A stretch of DNA of 64,000 nucleotides, taken from Methanolapillus ohkumae (GTDB lineage: Archaea; Halobacteriota; Methanosarcinia; Methanosarcinales; Methanosarcinaceae). Location of the stretch: positions 1,550,001 through 1,614,000 of the forward strand of contig NZ_CP131061.1 in NCBI RefSeq assembly GCF_032594355.1, read 5' to 3'. This document shows, piece by piece, positions 1 to 9,033 of this stretch. The position numbers and the translations under genes are program-made. Position 1 is the stretch's first letter. Every line of letters begins with the position of its first letter. The notes under the pieces are model-generated. The model saw only the letters and a list, made by a program, of their open reading frames with translations, made no database searches and had not been told where the DNA came from.

Positions 1-1157
1 TCGTTGTCGATAATGAGTTGTTCCATGGAGAAAGTCATACCAAGTTCAAGCATACCTGCTCCGTAGATGCTGTTGGCGCCGCCGAGAGCCGCCATCATGG
101 TGGTGATGGTTTTCTCGTGACCGGCTTGTCCGTCCGGAACTTTCGCGTCGGTCTATGCACCGGCGACGAAGGCCGGAAGACCGTAGAATTTCGCGAGTTT
201 GGACACACCGGCACTGATTAAGCCGAGTTCCGGGGATCCGACCGGTGCGGTTCCTTTCTTTAAGTCAAAGGTTGTGGTGGAGCTGCCGTAGAAGACGGGT
301 GCGCCCGGGTTTGCGATTTGTGCCAAAACAATTCCGGCGAGAACTTCGGCATTGTGGGTCACAAGGGTTCCTGCAAGGTAAACCGGAGCGGACCCGCCGG
401 ACATGGCCATACTCAGAACGTTGACCGGCATGTTGTAGCGGGCACCCTTCATGATCACTTGACAGGCGTTGTTGCTGAGTTCAAGCGGGCTGGTCGGGCA
501 AACCAACAAGGACATAATCGGTTTTTTCCGGGCCTCGTTTTCATTTCCGCCGTAGTAGGCTTTGATGATTTCCCAGTATTTTTCGACGTTTTCGCCGACG
601 GGGTCAATGTCGTGGTAGTGTTTCTCGGTGGAGGTGAGTGGGGTAAAGACTTCGTGAACGTCTTGCGCGCCTTTTCCGGCCCAGTCTCTGGCGGAAACCG
701 GCAAGGAGAAGTAGTCAATGTTTTCAGCCCAGTCACAAAGCTTGGCGATGTCGGCAATGTCTTTCTCAACAGAGTCGACGGTTTGGTATTTTCCCGGACC
801 GACATAGTTACACACTTTGACACCGGTACCGAAACAGGTCCAGTGGACTTTGCCGCCGCATTCTTGAACGGTGTTGTATTTTTTGTTTCTGGCCCAGAGA
901 GTGAATCTGGACGGTGCGGTTTGAAGAGCTCTTCGGACAACAAATTCCGGAATTTTAACAACTTGGGTGGCTTCATCAACGATACAGCCGGCCTCTTTGA
1001 AGGCAATTCTGGCATCAGCGTTGGAAACTTGAATACCCGGGTCGCTCAAAACGTCCATGGTTGCTTCATGAATGGCTTTTAATTCGTCCGGCGTGAAGAG
1101 CTCAAACTCGACACCATTGAGTACTTTGGTTGCAGCGAATGCATTGCATTTTGACAT
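1..1157 (-). CDS. mttB: Trimethylamine methyltransferase MttB, pyrrolysine-containing, 3' part outside window
   Basis: Transfers a methyl group from trimethylamine to its cognate corrinoid protein, the first step of methanogenesis from trimethylamine. The frame starts at an ATG preceded by AGAGG and reads 334 residues to an amber codon (153-155) that follows the residues FVAGA. It then stays open to the window edge with TDAKVPDGQAG and a run of conserved-looking residues including GGANSIYGAGMLELG. Family knowledge: MttB is about 495 residues with pyrrolysine near position 334, so the UAG sits where Pyl is expected and is read as sense. The C-terminal ~110 residues are off the left edge. It is the last visible gene of the mtbC-mtbB-mttB group, 450 bp downstream of mtbB across a repeat-rich spacer. 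A simple nonsense mutation is very unlikely because the downstream frame is intact. Confidence 0.95.
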
Positions 1158-1213
1158 AATTTAAAACCTCTATGTATGAATTAAAATAGAACTAACATGG
1201 AATTGAAAAAAAT

Positions 1214-1410
1214 CGTTTTTGAGATGATTTTGCAATAATTATGAAAATTATTGAAAATCCCGTTTTTGAGATGATTTTGCAATAATTATGAAAATTATTG
1301 AAAAACCCGTTTTTGAATGATTTTGCAATAATTATGAAAATTATTGAAAAACCTGTTTTTGAGATGATTTTACAATAATTATGAAAATTATTGAAAAAAC
1401 CATTTTGAGA
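1214..1410. repeat. Tandem ~47-bp repeat, each unit with an inverted repeat
   Basis: About four head-to-tail units start at 1214, 1261, 1308 and 1354, with spacings of 47, 47 and 46. Each contains the dyad CAATAATT-5 nt-AATTATTG. The array fills much of the mtbB-mttB spacer, so transcripts reading through would carry four identical short AU hairpins. It is AT-rich and non-coding. Confidence 0.9.
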
Positions 1411-1495
1411 TAATGGAAAAATACGCCAAAAATTTTGATTATTGGCGGATTTTTTTAAAAACTGTTTTTGATTCAATTTAAATTTGTCAACGGAT

Positions 1496-1547
1496 CGCCG
1501 GAAAAATGAATCCGATGAATTGCTTCATACGACATTTTTTTCCGGCG
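1496..1547 (-). terminator. Long stem-loop downstream of mtbB
   Basis: The arms CGCCGGAAAAATG and CATTTTTTTCCGGCG are complementary apart from two extra T, enclosing about 24 nt. The stem lies 61 nt after the mtbB stop in the sense direction. It is either a terminator/attenuator or an RNA-processing stem between mtbB and mttB. No second gene explains it. Confidence 0.55.
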
Positions 1548-1607
1548 GTTCGTTTTTCAAATTAAATTTTTAAATTTTTAAATTTTAAATTTAGACTTTT
1601 TCAAGAA

Positions 1608-3014
1608 TTACTTTTTGAGTTGGTTTCTGAAGAAGTTACAGCTGTTGATCTTGATGTCAAGAGCTTTTTCGATGTTCATTTTAGCAGGGATTCCTTTTGG
1701 GGTGCCCGGCATGGATGTGATAACACCGATTCCGAGTTCTTCACGAACTTCTCTCATTGCGTATTCGTCGGACAAGTCGTACGGGTCGACACCGACTTTT
1801 TTCGCGACATATTCCTTGGCTTGCTTGATCTTCATCTTTTTGGTGAATTCCATACGGGCAACCAAGTCGCCGCCGGCGCGCATACCGGTCATACCAGAGG
1901 CCATAATGTGGGCAATCGGCATACCGAGCGGGTCACCGACACCGATCTATATACCATCAACGCCGGCCATTTCGACCATGGCTTTGCTGGCGCGGGTCAC
2001 GGCGTCAATCGGCGGGGTTTCAAGCATCGGGATACCGCCGACACCCATTCCCATGTCGACGTGGACCGGGAGTTTGGAAACTTTGGCGGCTTCTTTGATG
2101 AAGGTGATGGAGCGGGCGAGGTTCCACGGGAAGGTTCTGCTGGTGTTGGTGTTCACGACAGGACCAAAGACGCTTGCACCTGCTTTCTCGACGATCGGGG
2201 CTTGTTGTTGGGGCCAAAGGCCGGCCAAGTTGTGTCCTTCGAATTCGAGCATGCCGTGCATACCGATGATGCTTTCTCCGGCCATTCCGACTTCGATGTA
2301 CATGTCGGGGAATTGTTGGCGAAGTGCTTTGACCGCGGTCAACGTACCGAATGCGTCACCGTCTCCGGCGGCAGCGGTTGTGTCGAGGTTGACTCCATCT
2401 GCGCCGCTTGCCCAGAGTTTTTGCATAATCCAGACAATGTCGCGGGAGAGGTGTTCTGCGGAGTGCTCAATGGAGGCAAAGGCTTCTTCGAGTTTGAAGG
2501 CTTTCATCAAGTCTCCCGGATTTTCGAACGGCCCGTCCGGGGTGTAGTAAAGCCCCATGTTCGGCATGGCACCGTAGAAAAGAGGGATGGTGGTGTTGGC
2601 CTGGCACATTTCCATGGTTTGGCATTCTTGGGAAACGATCGGCTTGACCGGCTTGTAGCTGTAGTCAATGTGACCGAGTTCCATTGTGTCGGCACCAAAG
2701 GCGCGTTCGTGGGTCAAGATACCGACCAAACGGCTGGACGGGATACCGACACCGCTGTTGCCCTGGTCACCGTCGAGGCGGATGGTTCCGATGTCGTGTG
2801 TGACCGGGACTTCCATACCGTATTCGACACTGACGGATTTTCCGGGCATGGTGATGATTTCAATCAATTTTTCGACTTCGTTGGCGGTCAGGTCCGGGAC
2901 CTCTCCGTAGTCAACTGCGTTTCCGGCACCGGCGAGGATGTCTTCTTTGATTTTGTCTTTGGTCATGAAGACTCTGCTGCCGTCACCCATTCTTAATGCA
3001 TATTCTGTTGCCAT
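1608..3014 (-). CDS. mtbB: Dimethylamine methyltransferase MtbB, pyrrolysine-containing
   Basis: Methylates the dimethylamine corrinoid protein from dimethylamine. The start ATG (MATEYALRMGDGSR) has a GGTGAT ribosome site. After 355 sense codons (…MVEMAGVDGI) comes an amber codon at 1923-1925, directly followed in frame by IGVGDPLGMP and a further ~110 residues to a TAA stop. Total 468 residues counting Pyl, against about 467 for the family with Pyl at 356. Both halves match MtbB, so this is one gene, not two. It begins 11 nt after the mtbC stop, so the two are co-transcribed. It needs the pylTSBCD system, which is not in the window. Confidence 0.96.
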
Positions 3015-3025
3015 TTGGAATCACC

Positions 3026-3664
3026 TTAGAGTAAAAGGGCTTTTGCTTGTGCGACGGCTTCGCTGGCGTTTTCAGCATAGCAGTCGGCGCCAATCTTTTT
3101 GGCCCATGCGGTTGTTGCGGGTGCGCCGCCAACCATGACTTTCACTTTGTCGCGGAGGCCGTTGGCTTTGAGGAGCTCAATGACATCTTTTTGACCGTTT
3201 AAGGTTGTGGTCATCAAAGCGGACAAGCCGACCATGTCAGCGTTGTATTCTTTCACGGCTTCGATGAATTTGCTGATCGGAACGTCGCGACCAAGGTCGT
3301 GAACTTCGAACCCGGATGATTGAAGCATGGTAGACACGATGGATTTTCCAATGTCGTGAACGTCTCCTTCGACGGTTCCGTTGATAATGACTTTCTTGAC
3401 AGTTGCGGCACCGCCGGTTTTCCCGAGGTTAAGAGAGTCAACGGCTGCTTGCATGCCGGTTGCGGCCATCATGACGTGCGGAAGGAATAATTTTCCACGT
3501 TCAAATTGGTCACCGACAGCGGTCATGCCTGCGGAAAGACCGTCAATGATTTCTTCGCTGGGCATGCCTGCGGCTTTTGCTTTTTCGACGGCGGCCATAA
3601 TGTTGTCCTTTTTACAGGTAACCATGGCGTCAGATAAGTCTTTTAAAATTTGTTGTTTGTCCAT
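3026..3664 (-). CDS. mtbC: Methylamine corrinoid protein (MtbC type)
   Basis: Carries the cobamide that accepts methyl groups from the methylamine methyltransferase and passes them to the CoM methyltransferase. At 212 residues it has the usual two-domain layout: an N-terminal helical cap (about 1-85) and a B12-binding Rossmann domain with DVHDIG at 101-106, whose His103 is the lower cobalt ligand. A strong GGAGG lies before the ATG. As the first gene of the operon, 11 nt ahead of mtbB, it is assigned to dimethylamine (MtbC). MttC and MtmC are close paralogues and cannot be excluded from sequence alone. Confidence 0.85.
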   Translation of the reverse strand: MDKQQILKDLSDAMVTCKKDNIMAAVEKAKAAGMPSEEIIDGLSAGMTAVGDQFERGKLFLPHVMMAATGMQAAVDSLNLGKTGGAATVKKVIINGTVEGDVHDIGKSIVSTMLQSSGFEVHDLGRDVPISKFIEAVKEYNADMVGLSALMTTTLNGQKDVIELLKANGLRDKVKVMVGGAPATTAWAKKIGADCYAENASEAVAQAKALLL

Positions 3665-4140
3665 TTATTTACCTCCGTAAATATGTTATATGAACGAATA
3701 ATCCAAAAATTGTTTTTTTTGATTCTTGGAATCAATTTGTCAGGAATATTCATTTCACCATAGAAAGTGGTTTTTTAGATGCAAAAACGACTTTCGCATC
3801 CCCCCTTGTACAACAAAAAACCTCTGAAAAAATAATTGTACGGGCATCCATAAGGTATGAAAAATATATAGCATAACCGTTTTTTATTTTCATCTTCAAG
3901 AAAAATAAATCATGAACCAACAAGTTTCAAGATAGATTACAAGATTATAGCTCGTTATTAAATCAAAGTCCGACAAGATTTCAATATGGAATGAAAATCA
4001 AGAGAGGGAAAATATACATCAAAACCGATAAAGAAGACAAAAAATAAAAAATCAAATGGCATCGAAAACAGAAAATGAAAAATAAAATTAAAACATAAAC
4101 AAATTAGATTGATTAATTCAAAAATAATCTGAATAAAAAA
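3665..4140 (-). promoter_or_regulatory. Upstream region of the methylamine operon with TATA-like box and dyads
   Basis: The minus strand has CTATATATTTT at 3861-3871, a plausible TATA box that would give a leader of about 170 nt. Inside that leader are GATGC…GCATC (3778-3800), GAAAGT…ACTTTC (3763-3795) and the palindrome GATTC-TTG-GAATC (3721-3733). No gene is visible in the stretch. Long leaders are known for methylamine genes in Methanosarcina; a regulatory role here is inferred. Confidence 0.45.
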
Positions 4141-4255
4141 GAGAAAAAAAGAAGAAATATAAAAAAATGTGAAAAAAAGAGAAAAAAAGAAGAAATATAA
4201 AAAAATGTGAAAAAAAGAGAAAAAAAGAAAAAATATAAAATAATGTGAAAAAAGA
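4141..4255. repeat. 38-bp A-rich tandem repeat
   Basis: Three units start at 4141, 4179 and 4217 with pattern GAGAAAAAAAGAAGAAATAT then AAAAAAATGTG. This is low-complexity spacer, and I see no gene between 4256 and 4542. Confidence 0.8.
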
Positions 4256-4542
4256 AGAAAAAAATGAAGAAATATGAAAAATAAAAATCAGAAAAAGATT
4301 TTTGAAAAAAAATTAAAACTATCATCAAGATTAATCCATACAAATAGACGGTCGGAATCGGCGAAAAACTCAAAAAAACAGGATTGTAAAAAACGAAAAT
4401 GATAAATTGAAATGACAATTGGAGGATAAAACAAGGATTTTGGAATAAAAATACAGATAGTAGAGCCGGAAATTATCGCACAAATAAATTGAATTATATA
4501 AAAATGATTAGAATTTTATACAAAGAAAAATCATAACCTCTT

Positions 4543-4902
4543 GTGAAACCATTTAAATCCATGCAGCTCAAAATTGCTCTTTTCATTGTCGGAATGGCTT
4601 TTTTGCAGTTTTTGTCCTACTATTTTTCGGAATTTCGTTCCGTTTATACTCTAATCGGCGGACTTGTCAGTACATTTTTCGTCGGAACGGTTGTCTCTAC
4701 CATTATCGGAACCTATGCCGGAAGAATTACCAAAAACCAATACAAAAACAAATATTACGTTGTGAATGTGTTCGGTTTTAAATTTTCGATTTCTGCTTTC
4801 ATGATTTTAACATTCATGCTGACTGTTGTGTCCATGACCATCATTTACTATTTTTCCGACATTGATTCCTACATGAGCAGCCTGCATCTTTTCGGAAAAT
4901 AA
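4543..4902 (+). CDS. Small three-helix membrane protein, unknown function
   Basis: 119 residues with three hydrophobic segments at roughly 9-29, 36-58 and 80-105, and a Lys/Tyr-rich loop between the second and third (NQYKNKYY). I do not recognise the family. The frame opens at GTG 4543; an ATG at 4561 is an equally possible start, and no clear ribosome site decides it. It stands alone between the methylamine promoter region and pcn. Its GC-richer codon use compared with the flanking poly-A DNA supports a real gene. Confidence 0.7.
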   Translation: MKPFKSMQLKIALFIVGMAFLQFLSYYFSEFRSVYTLIGGLVSTFFVGTVVSTIIGTYAGRITKNQYKNKYYVVNVFGFKFSISAFMILTFMLTVVSMTIIYYFSDIDSYMSSLHLFGK

Positions 4903-5043
4903 ATTCGGGTTGAAAAAAAGAAAAACAACAAGACATAAAATGAAAAAACGAACCATCCGAAATGAAATTAAATAAAAAATAAAAAATAAAAAAACCAAAA
5001 AATAAAAAAACAAAAAATAAAAAAACAAAAAATAAATAAAAAG

Positions 5044-5075
5044 AAAATAGGAAACCGAGTAGGGTTTCTTATTTT
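5044..5075 (-). terminator. Hairpin after pcn
   Basis: AAAATAGGAAACC pairs with GGTTTCTTATTTT around a short loop (one offset). It lies just downstream of the pcn stop and is followed on the minus strand by T-rich sequence. Confidence 0.6.
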
Positions 5076-5100
5076 TACTTTTTGTGATTTTTTAAAGAAT

Positions 5101-5838
5101 TTAGTCCGATTCGATTCTCGGCGCAAGCAAAAACGTCACATGGCAAACCGCCGGCGCAATATCGAATTGGATCAAAATCGGGAAATCGCAGCCGATGGAA
5201 AGCGACACTTCACTTGCTTTTCCGGCCGGTTTGATGATATCCAAAAGATAGTCCAACGAAAAGAGTGAGTTGGCTTCTCCAGATTTTAAATCAATCAATT
5301 GGTTGGCGTCCATTTCCAGGCGGACTTGGTCGGTATCGCCCTTGGCTTCCATGAAAAACACATTTCCGGAAACACCGAGAGTCATGTGATCGCTGATTTT
5401 TTCAGCCGCTTTGACGGCGCGTTTGAGGTCTTGTCCATTTAAAACGACCCGGGCCGGAAGATCCAGCTGCGGAACACGCGGTTCGGAACGAATCGTGGAC
5501 GGGTCCAGGAGCGAAAGCGTGTAGGAAAGGCCGCCGAAATTGAGATGAAGCTTTTGGGCAGCGGTGTCCAATTCCATGTCAACCAATGTCTTCTTTTCCA
5601 CAATTCCCAAGATATCGTTGAGTTTGACCAAATCCAAACCAAGCTCGGTATCTTTGGCATCGAATTTGTCAAAAGCAGACGCTTTTAAATCAAAAATAAC
5701 CATGGCAACGTTCGCGGCGTCGACGGCTTTCACGGAAAGGCCGGCCGGTGAGACTTTCAAACGAATCTCATCCACAATAACGGACAACGCTGCAATGGAA
5801 TCCCGAAGAAGATCAATATCAATAGAAGCTTTAAACAT
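5101..5838 (-). CDS. pcn: DNA polymerase sliding clamp (PCNA)
   Basis: Homotrimeric ring that tethers DNA polymerase and other replication and repair enzymes to DNA. The 245 residues are the normal family length and form two clamp domains. Recognisable are the N-terminal LLRDSIAALSVIVDE helix, SVKAVDAANVAMVIFDL, the interdomain region near LDLPARV, and a C-terminal FLLAPRIESD where eukaryotic and archaeal clamps carry the LAPKIE loop used by PIP-box partners. AGGAGTG precedes the ATG. Monocistronic, with a terminator-like hairpin behind it. Confidence 0.97.
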   Translation of the reverse strand: MFKASIDIDLLRDSIAALSVIVDEIRLKVSPAGLSVKAVDAANVAMVIFDLKASAFDKFDAKDTELGLDLVKLNDILGIVEKKTLVDMELDTAAQKLHLNFGGLSYTLSLLDPSTIRSEPRVPQLDLPARVVLNGQDLKRAVKAAEKISDHMTLGVSGNVFFMEAKGDTDQVRLEMDANQLIDLKSGEANSLFSLDYLLDIIKPAGKASEVSLSIGCDFPILIQFDIAPAVCHVTFLLAPRIESD

Positions 5839-6109
5839 GAAATCACTCCTGAAACATCAGAAAATATAGAAATTATAAATTAAATAATGTAAACAATATG
5901 TAAATTATAAAGGACGATTTGAAATAAAATGATTTTCGTAAAAATCTGATGATATAAAAGAGTTCAGATATATAATATTTAATATTTTGAAAATTCCAAA
6001 AAATTTAAGAAGACAAGAACGGTGACAAAAAAAGGAATAATGAAAAAATAAAATAAAATAAATTATTTTTAAATGCCGGATGCCGGCTTTTTGAAATTTT
6101 AAAAAACTT

Positions 6110-6135
6110 GCTGCCATAACGCACGCGATGGCGCC
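6110..6135 (-). repeat. CGCGCGTTAY-type hairpin element, copy 1
   Basis: The sense (minus) strand reads GCCAT-CGCGTGCGTT-ATGGC followed by AGCAAGTTTTTT. The stem is perfect, 5 bp. It lies 29 nt after the zinc-ribbon gene at 6164-6427. Confidence 0.75.
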
Positions 6136-6163
6136 AAAAAAAGAAAAAAGAGAAATAAATCCA

Positions 6164-6427
6164 TTATTTTTTCCAGCGCTTCAGATGAGGATAATATTCC
6201 TGCATCATTTTTCGGGCGGCGTCTGCCGTCATATCGGGGTTGAAGGTAACCATGTGCGGCACACAAATTTCAATCATGTCGGCCATGGAAACGTCGGCTG
6301 TAAATTTTCCGTCTTCAAAGCAATACGCACAATAATCTTTGCTCTTGCTTCCGTCTGCATTTTTACCGTACATTTCATCCGTATCTCCCATCGGCATGCC
6401 GCAGCTCTGACAATTATTTTCGCTCAT
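6164..6427 (-). CDS. Small zinc-ribbon domain protein
   Basis: 87 residues with CQSCGMPM near the N-terminus and CAYCFEDG around residue 33, a CxxC…CxxC pair matching the short 'putative zinc ribbon' family found in bacteria and methanogens. The rest is helical (PDMTADAARKMMQEYYPHL). Role unknown, probably a small regulatory or metal-binding protein. AGGGGAA lies upstream of the ATG. It sits 50 nt downstream of tfs on the same strand and is probably co-transcribed. Confidence 0.8.
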   Translation of the reverse strand: MSENNCQSCGMPMGDTDEMYGKNADGSKSKDYCAYCFEDGKFTADVSMADMIEICVPHMVTFNPDMTADAARKMMQEYYPHLKRWKK

Positions 6428-6477
6428 TTGGATTCCCCTGTTGTTTTTTATTTTTTGCAGGACTCTTTATTGTTCAA

Positions 6478-6789
6478 TTAATCGTATTCCCGCCAGGTAA
6501 AAGCGCACTTTGTACACTTGAAAAAACGGGTTTCGGACTCGTCGGCAGAACGCAATTGGCGCAGCCACCAGTAAGCAGTTCTGTTTTTGCATTCCGGGCA
6601 CATAACATCCGTCGTCGGAAGACCTTCTTGAATGTCGCCCTCCAAAACAACAACTTCCCGCTCTTTAATTTCGGATTTAAAGGTCGTGTTGGACGATTGG
6701 TCCATCTCCGCGGTACATCCGCATTTTTTACATTTGTACGTTCCGTTCGCGGGAAGCATCATACTTTTACATTTCGGACAAAATTGCAT
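6478..6789 (-). CDS. tfs: Transcription factor S (TFIIS-like cleavage factor)
   Basis: Rescues backtracked RNA polymerase by stimulating transcript cleavage, and is related to the Rpb9/TFIIS zinc ribbons. 103 residues with an N-terminal ribbon (CPKCKSMMLP … CKKCGC) and a C-terminal ribbon (CPECKNRTAYWWLRQLRSADE … CTKCAFTWREYD). The catalytic loop shows the RSADE signature in place, with the acidic pair DE. Normal length. Followed by the small zinc-ribbon gene. Confidence 0.95.
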   Translation of the reverse strand: MQFCPKCKSMMLPANGTYKCKKCGCTAEMDQSSNTTFKSEIKEREVVVLEGDIQEGLPTTDVMCPECKNRTAYWWLRQLRSADESETRFFKCTKCAFTWREYD

Positions 6790-7199
6790 ATGAGGTCACT
6801 TTCTTATAATGTTGAAATAGGGAATTGATAATGAATATGGTATGATATGAATATTGAAATGATGAACCAATGAGAAAATAAAATACGACTTCAACGGTCA
6901 AAATAAAAATCAGTTCCGATAAAATGAAGGAATTTCAAGAATGCATCCCATACATTTAACTATTTCTATTCATCGACGACAAATATTGAAAAAAAAGGAA
7001 AAAAGTGCGGTTCCAAAAAATAAACAAAAATAAACTCAAATATGCAAAAATAAACGAAATGGTTTTATTAAAGAATAGAGTTTTTCCATCCGATTGATTT
7101 CAAATCATTTTATTACAACTTTTTTTGTATTTATTTTCAAATTCATTCAAAACCATTATCATAAACCATAAACTCAACTTCAAATCGCAAGGTGAAAAA
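6790..7199. other. Intergenic region between divergent tfs and dehydrogenase genes
   Basis: AT-rich, 410 bp, with no open frame worth calling. It must hold the divergent promoters. The AAGGTG at 7190-7195 is the ribosome site of the gene starting at 7200. Nothing else recognised. Confidence 0.5.
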
Positions 7200-8219
7200 A
7201 TGTCAAAAACTGTAGCCGTAATCCGTGGAGACGGGGTCGGACCCGAATTGGTCGACGCCATGATGAAAGTATTAAAAGCCGCCGGAACAAAAGCGGATTT
7301 TGTCATGTGCGATGCCGGTGAAACCTGGTGGAAAGCGCATGGCGGAAACTCATTGGTTCCCGACAAGACCTGGGAAATTTTAAAAACCGCCGATGCCTGC
7401 TTTAAAGGTCCGACCACAACACCCGGCGGAATCGGATCTCCAAAAAGCGTTGCGGTGTCCATCCGAAAAGCATTCAATCTTTATGCCAATGTCCGCCCCA
7501 TTAAATCCGTTGATGGCGCCATTGGTCCGTTGGGAAAAGTCGAACACGTCTGCGTCCGGGAAGGAACAGAAGGACTCTACATCGGCGAAGAAATCGAATT
7601 ATCCGACGATATGGTGATTGCCATTCGAAAAATCACAAAAAGCGCCTCTCGGAAAATCGCGATTTACGCCTTTGAAGAGGCCCGCCGCCGTGGATACAAA
7701 GCGGTTGTCCCGATTCACAAAAGCAACATCCTCAAAAAGACATGCGGCACATTCCTTGCTGTGGTCGAAGAAGTCGCCAAAGATTACCCCGACATTGAAG
7801 TTTGGGAATACCACATTGACAATGTCGCAATGCAGCTCATTAAAAACCCGCAAACCTTTGATAAAACAGTTCTTCTCTCAACGAATTTGTTTATGGATGT
7901 AATCAGCGAAGAGTGTTCGGCCTTGGTTGGCAGCATCGGCATGATTTATTCCGCCAACATCGGCGACAACTACGCCATGTTTGAGCCGGCACACGGTTCC
8001 GCGCCGAAATATGCCGGTATGGACAAAGTGAACCCATATGCGACAATTCTCGCGGGCGCTTGGATGTTGGATTATTTGGGTGAAAAAGAACAATCCAAAA
8101 AGATATTTGACGCTTCCGAAAAAGCAATTGCGCAAGGATACGTGACTTACGATTTGGGCGGGGATAAAAAACTCAGCGAAGTCGCCGACAAAATCATTGA
8201 AATCATGAAAAAGAATTAA
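7200..8219 (+). CDS. NAD-type isocitrate / isopropylmalate dehydrogenase family enzyme
   Basis: Oxidative decarboxylase of the isocitrate/isopropylmalate dehydrogenase family; 339 residues from the ATG behind AAGGTG. Visible signatures are GDGVGPELV at the N-terminus, GPTTTPGG (substrate loop), NLYANVRPIKSV, the KSNILKKTCG region, the metal site at DNVAMQLIKNPQTFD, LVGSIGMIYSANIG and FEPAHGSAPKYAG. The AN(L/V)RP pattern and lack of a long insert favour an NAD-dependent or homo-isocitrate-type enzyme. Given the citrate synthase at 40.1 kb, isocitrate dehydrogenase on the way to 2-oxoglutarate is the likeliest role, but leuB and aksF paralogues are hard to separate by eye. Confidence 0.85.
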   Translation: MSKTVAVIRGDGVGPELVDAMMKVLKAAGTKADFVMCDAGETWWKAHGGNSLVPDKTWEILKTADACFKGPTTTPGGIGSPKSVAVSIRKAFNLYANVRPIKSVDGAIGPLGKVEHVCVREGTEGLYIGEEIELSDDMVIAIRKITKSASRKIAIYAFEEARRRGYKAVVPIHKSNILKKTCGTFLAVVEEVAKDYPDIEVWEYHIDNVAMQLIKNPQTFDKTVLLSTNLFMDVISEECSALVGSIGMIYSANIGDNYAMFEPAHGSAPKYAGMDKVNPYATILAGAWMLDYLGEKEQSKKIFDASEKAIAQGYVTYDLGGDKKLSEVADKIIEIMKKN

Positions 8220-8317
8220 AATATTTGAAAAAACCGATTTTGAAAAAAAATGAAAAATCGAGTTTCTCGATTTGAATTCAACTTGAATTAAAAGAAAAAT
8301 ATAACAATAAAATAACA

Positions 8318-8350
8318 AACAAAATGCAACCGCATTTTGTTATTATTTTT
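8318..8350 (+). terminator. Intrinsic terminator after the dehydrogenase gene
   Basis: Stem AACAAAATGC / GCATTTTGTT (10 bp perfect, loop AACC) followed by a T-rich tract. A second smaller hairpin AAATCGAG-TTT-CTCGATTT lies just before it at 8255-8273. Confidence 0.7.
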
Positions 8351-8445
8351 AAAAACAGAAACAAATCCTTGTTTTTTTATTTTTTGAGTGTAGTTTCAAA
8401 AAACATTAACCCGGTTCTATTTTTGGATATTAGTTTCAAAAAACA

Positions 8446-8643
8446 TTAAACCGTTTCTGTTTTTTCGACTTTTTTTGTTTTTCCCGCCTTTTCTTTTTTA
8501 TTTTTTTTGCTTTTCTTTTTATTGTCACATCCGCATATTCCATCGAGGCAGCCACATTCTCCCATATGACCTTTAATAAAAGAATACGCTGCGGCGGCGG
8601 CAAAAACAACAAGGATGATTTTGAGCAATTTTTTGAATTTCAT
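8446..8643 (-). CDS. Cys-cluster mini membrane protein, Lys-rich tail
   Basis: 65 residues from the ATG behind AGGAGAG: a basic start, one hydrophobic helix (LKIILVVFAAAAAYSFI), then GHMGECGCLDGICGC and a long Lys/Glu tail. It is probably a single-pass protein with a small Cys motif facing one side and a charged tail. It resembles the next plus-strand gene in layout (helix, Cys cluster, KDKKKKEK tail), so the two look like distant paralogues facing away from each other. No function recognised. A 28-bp segment covering its stop codon is repeated 40 bp further on (8392-8419 versus 8432-8459). Confidence 0.65.
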   Translation of the reverse strand: MKFKKLLKIILVVFAAAAAYSFIKGHMGECGCLDGICGCDNKKKSKKNKKEKAGKTKKVEKTETV

Positions 8644-8831
8644 AGGGACTCTCCTTTTTATTTTTAAGTAAGATATCATAGATTTGACTCATATATAAGA
8701 GCTAGGGTCCATGAAATTACATTTATAAACATATTTACAGTTATTTTATAGATATATTTATATAATTTAATGAATATTTTTATCCCAGATCGTTGAAAAT
8801 TCAACTGATTCACCAAAAGGAGGAACATCTC

Positions 8832-8975
8832 ATGAGAAAGATGATGAAAATATTAAAAATCGCTGCCCTTGTTTTAATTCCGGTGGCAATCGTTGCCCTG
8901 GTAAAATACCATCACATGAACGGCTTGTGCTGTTGCGGAATGTGCAGCAAAGACAAGAAGAAAAAAGAAAAATAA
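8832..8975 (+). CDS. Cys-cluster mini membrane protein, 47 residues
   Basis: Starts at an ATG 7 nt after a strong AGGAGG (8819-8824), which decides the start over an upstream in-frame ATG. One hydrophobic helix (ILKIAALVLIPVAIVALV) is followed by HHMNGLCCCGMCSKDKKKKEK. The layout matches the neighbour at 8446-8643: helix, four-Cys cluster, Lys-rich tail. The Cys group could bind a metal or form a redox site; that is inference. A perfect palindrome closes the unit at 9034-9061. Confidence 0.65.
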   Translation: MRKMMKILKIAALVLIPVAIVALVKYHHMNGLCCCGMCSKDKKKKEK

Positions 8976-9033
8976 CCAATTTGTTGCATGTGTTTTTGTA
9001 AAACCATTTGAAAATAATTTGAATAAAGAAAGC

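Noticed and set aside
318..1082. Long plus-strand frame of 254 codons opposite mttB
   Set aside because: It is the antisense shadow of mttB, with Gly/Val/Phe-rich nonsense composition and no ribosome site. The same holds for 1615-2547 and 1620-2996 opposite mtbB.
1192..1476. Minus-strand 94-codon frame in the mtbB-mttB spacer
   Set aside because: It consists of the tandem repeat translated (FNNFHNYCKIISK repeats), with no ribosome site.
1608..1922. Separate short gene downstream of a shorter mtbB
   Set aside because: It is the continuation of mtbB after the pyrrolysine UAG; both parts are needed for a full-length MtbB.
4113..4418. 101-codon Phe-rich minus-strand frame
   Set aside because: Poly-A/T low-complexity DNA with the 38-bp repeat; no ribosome site.
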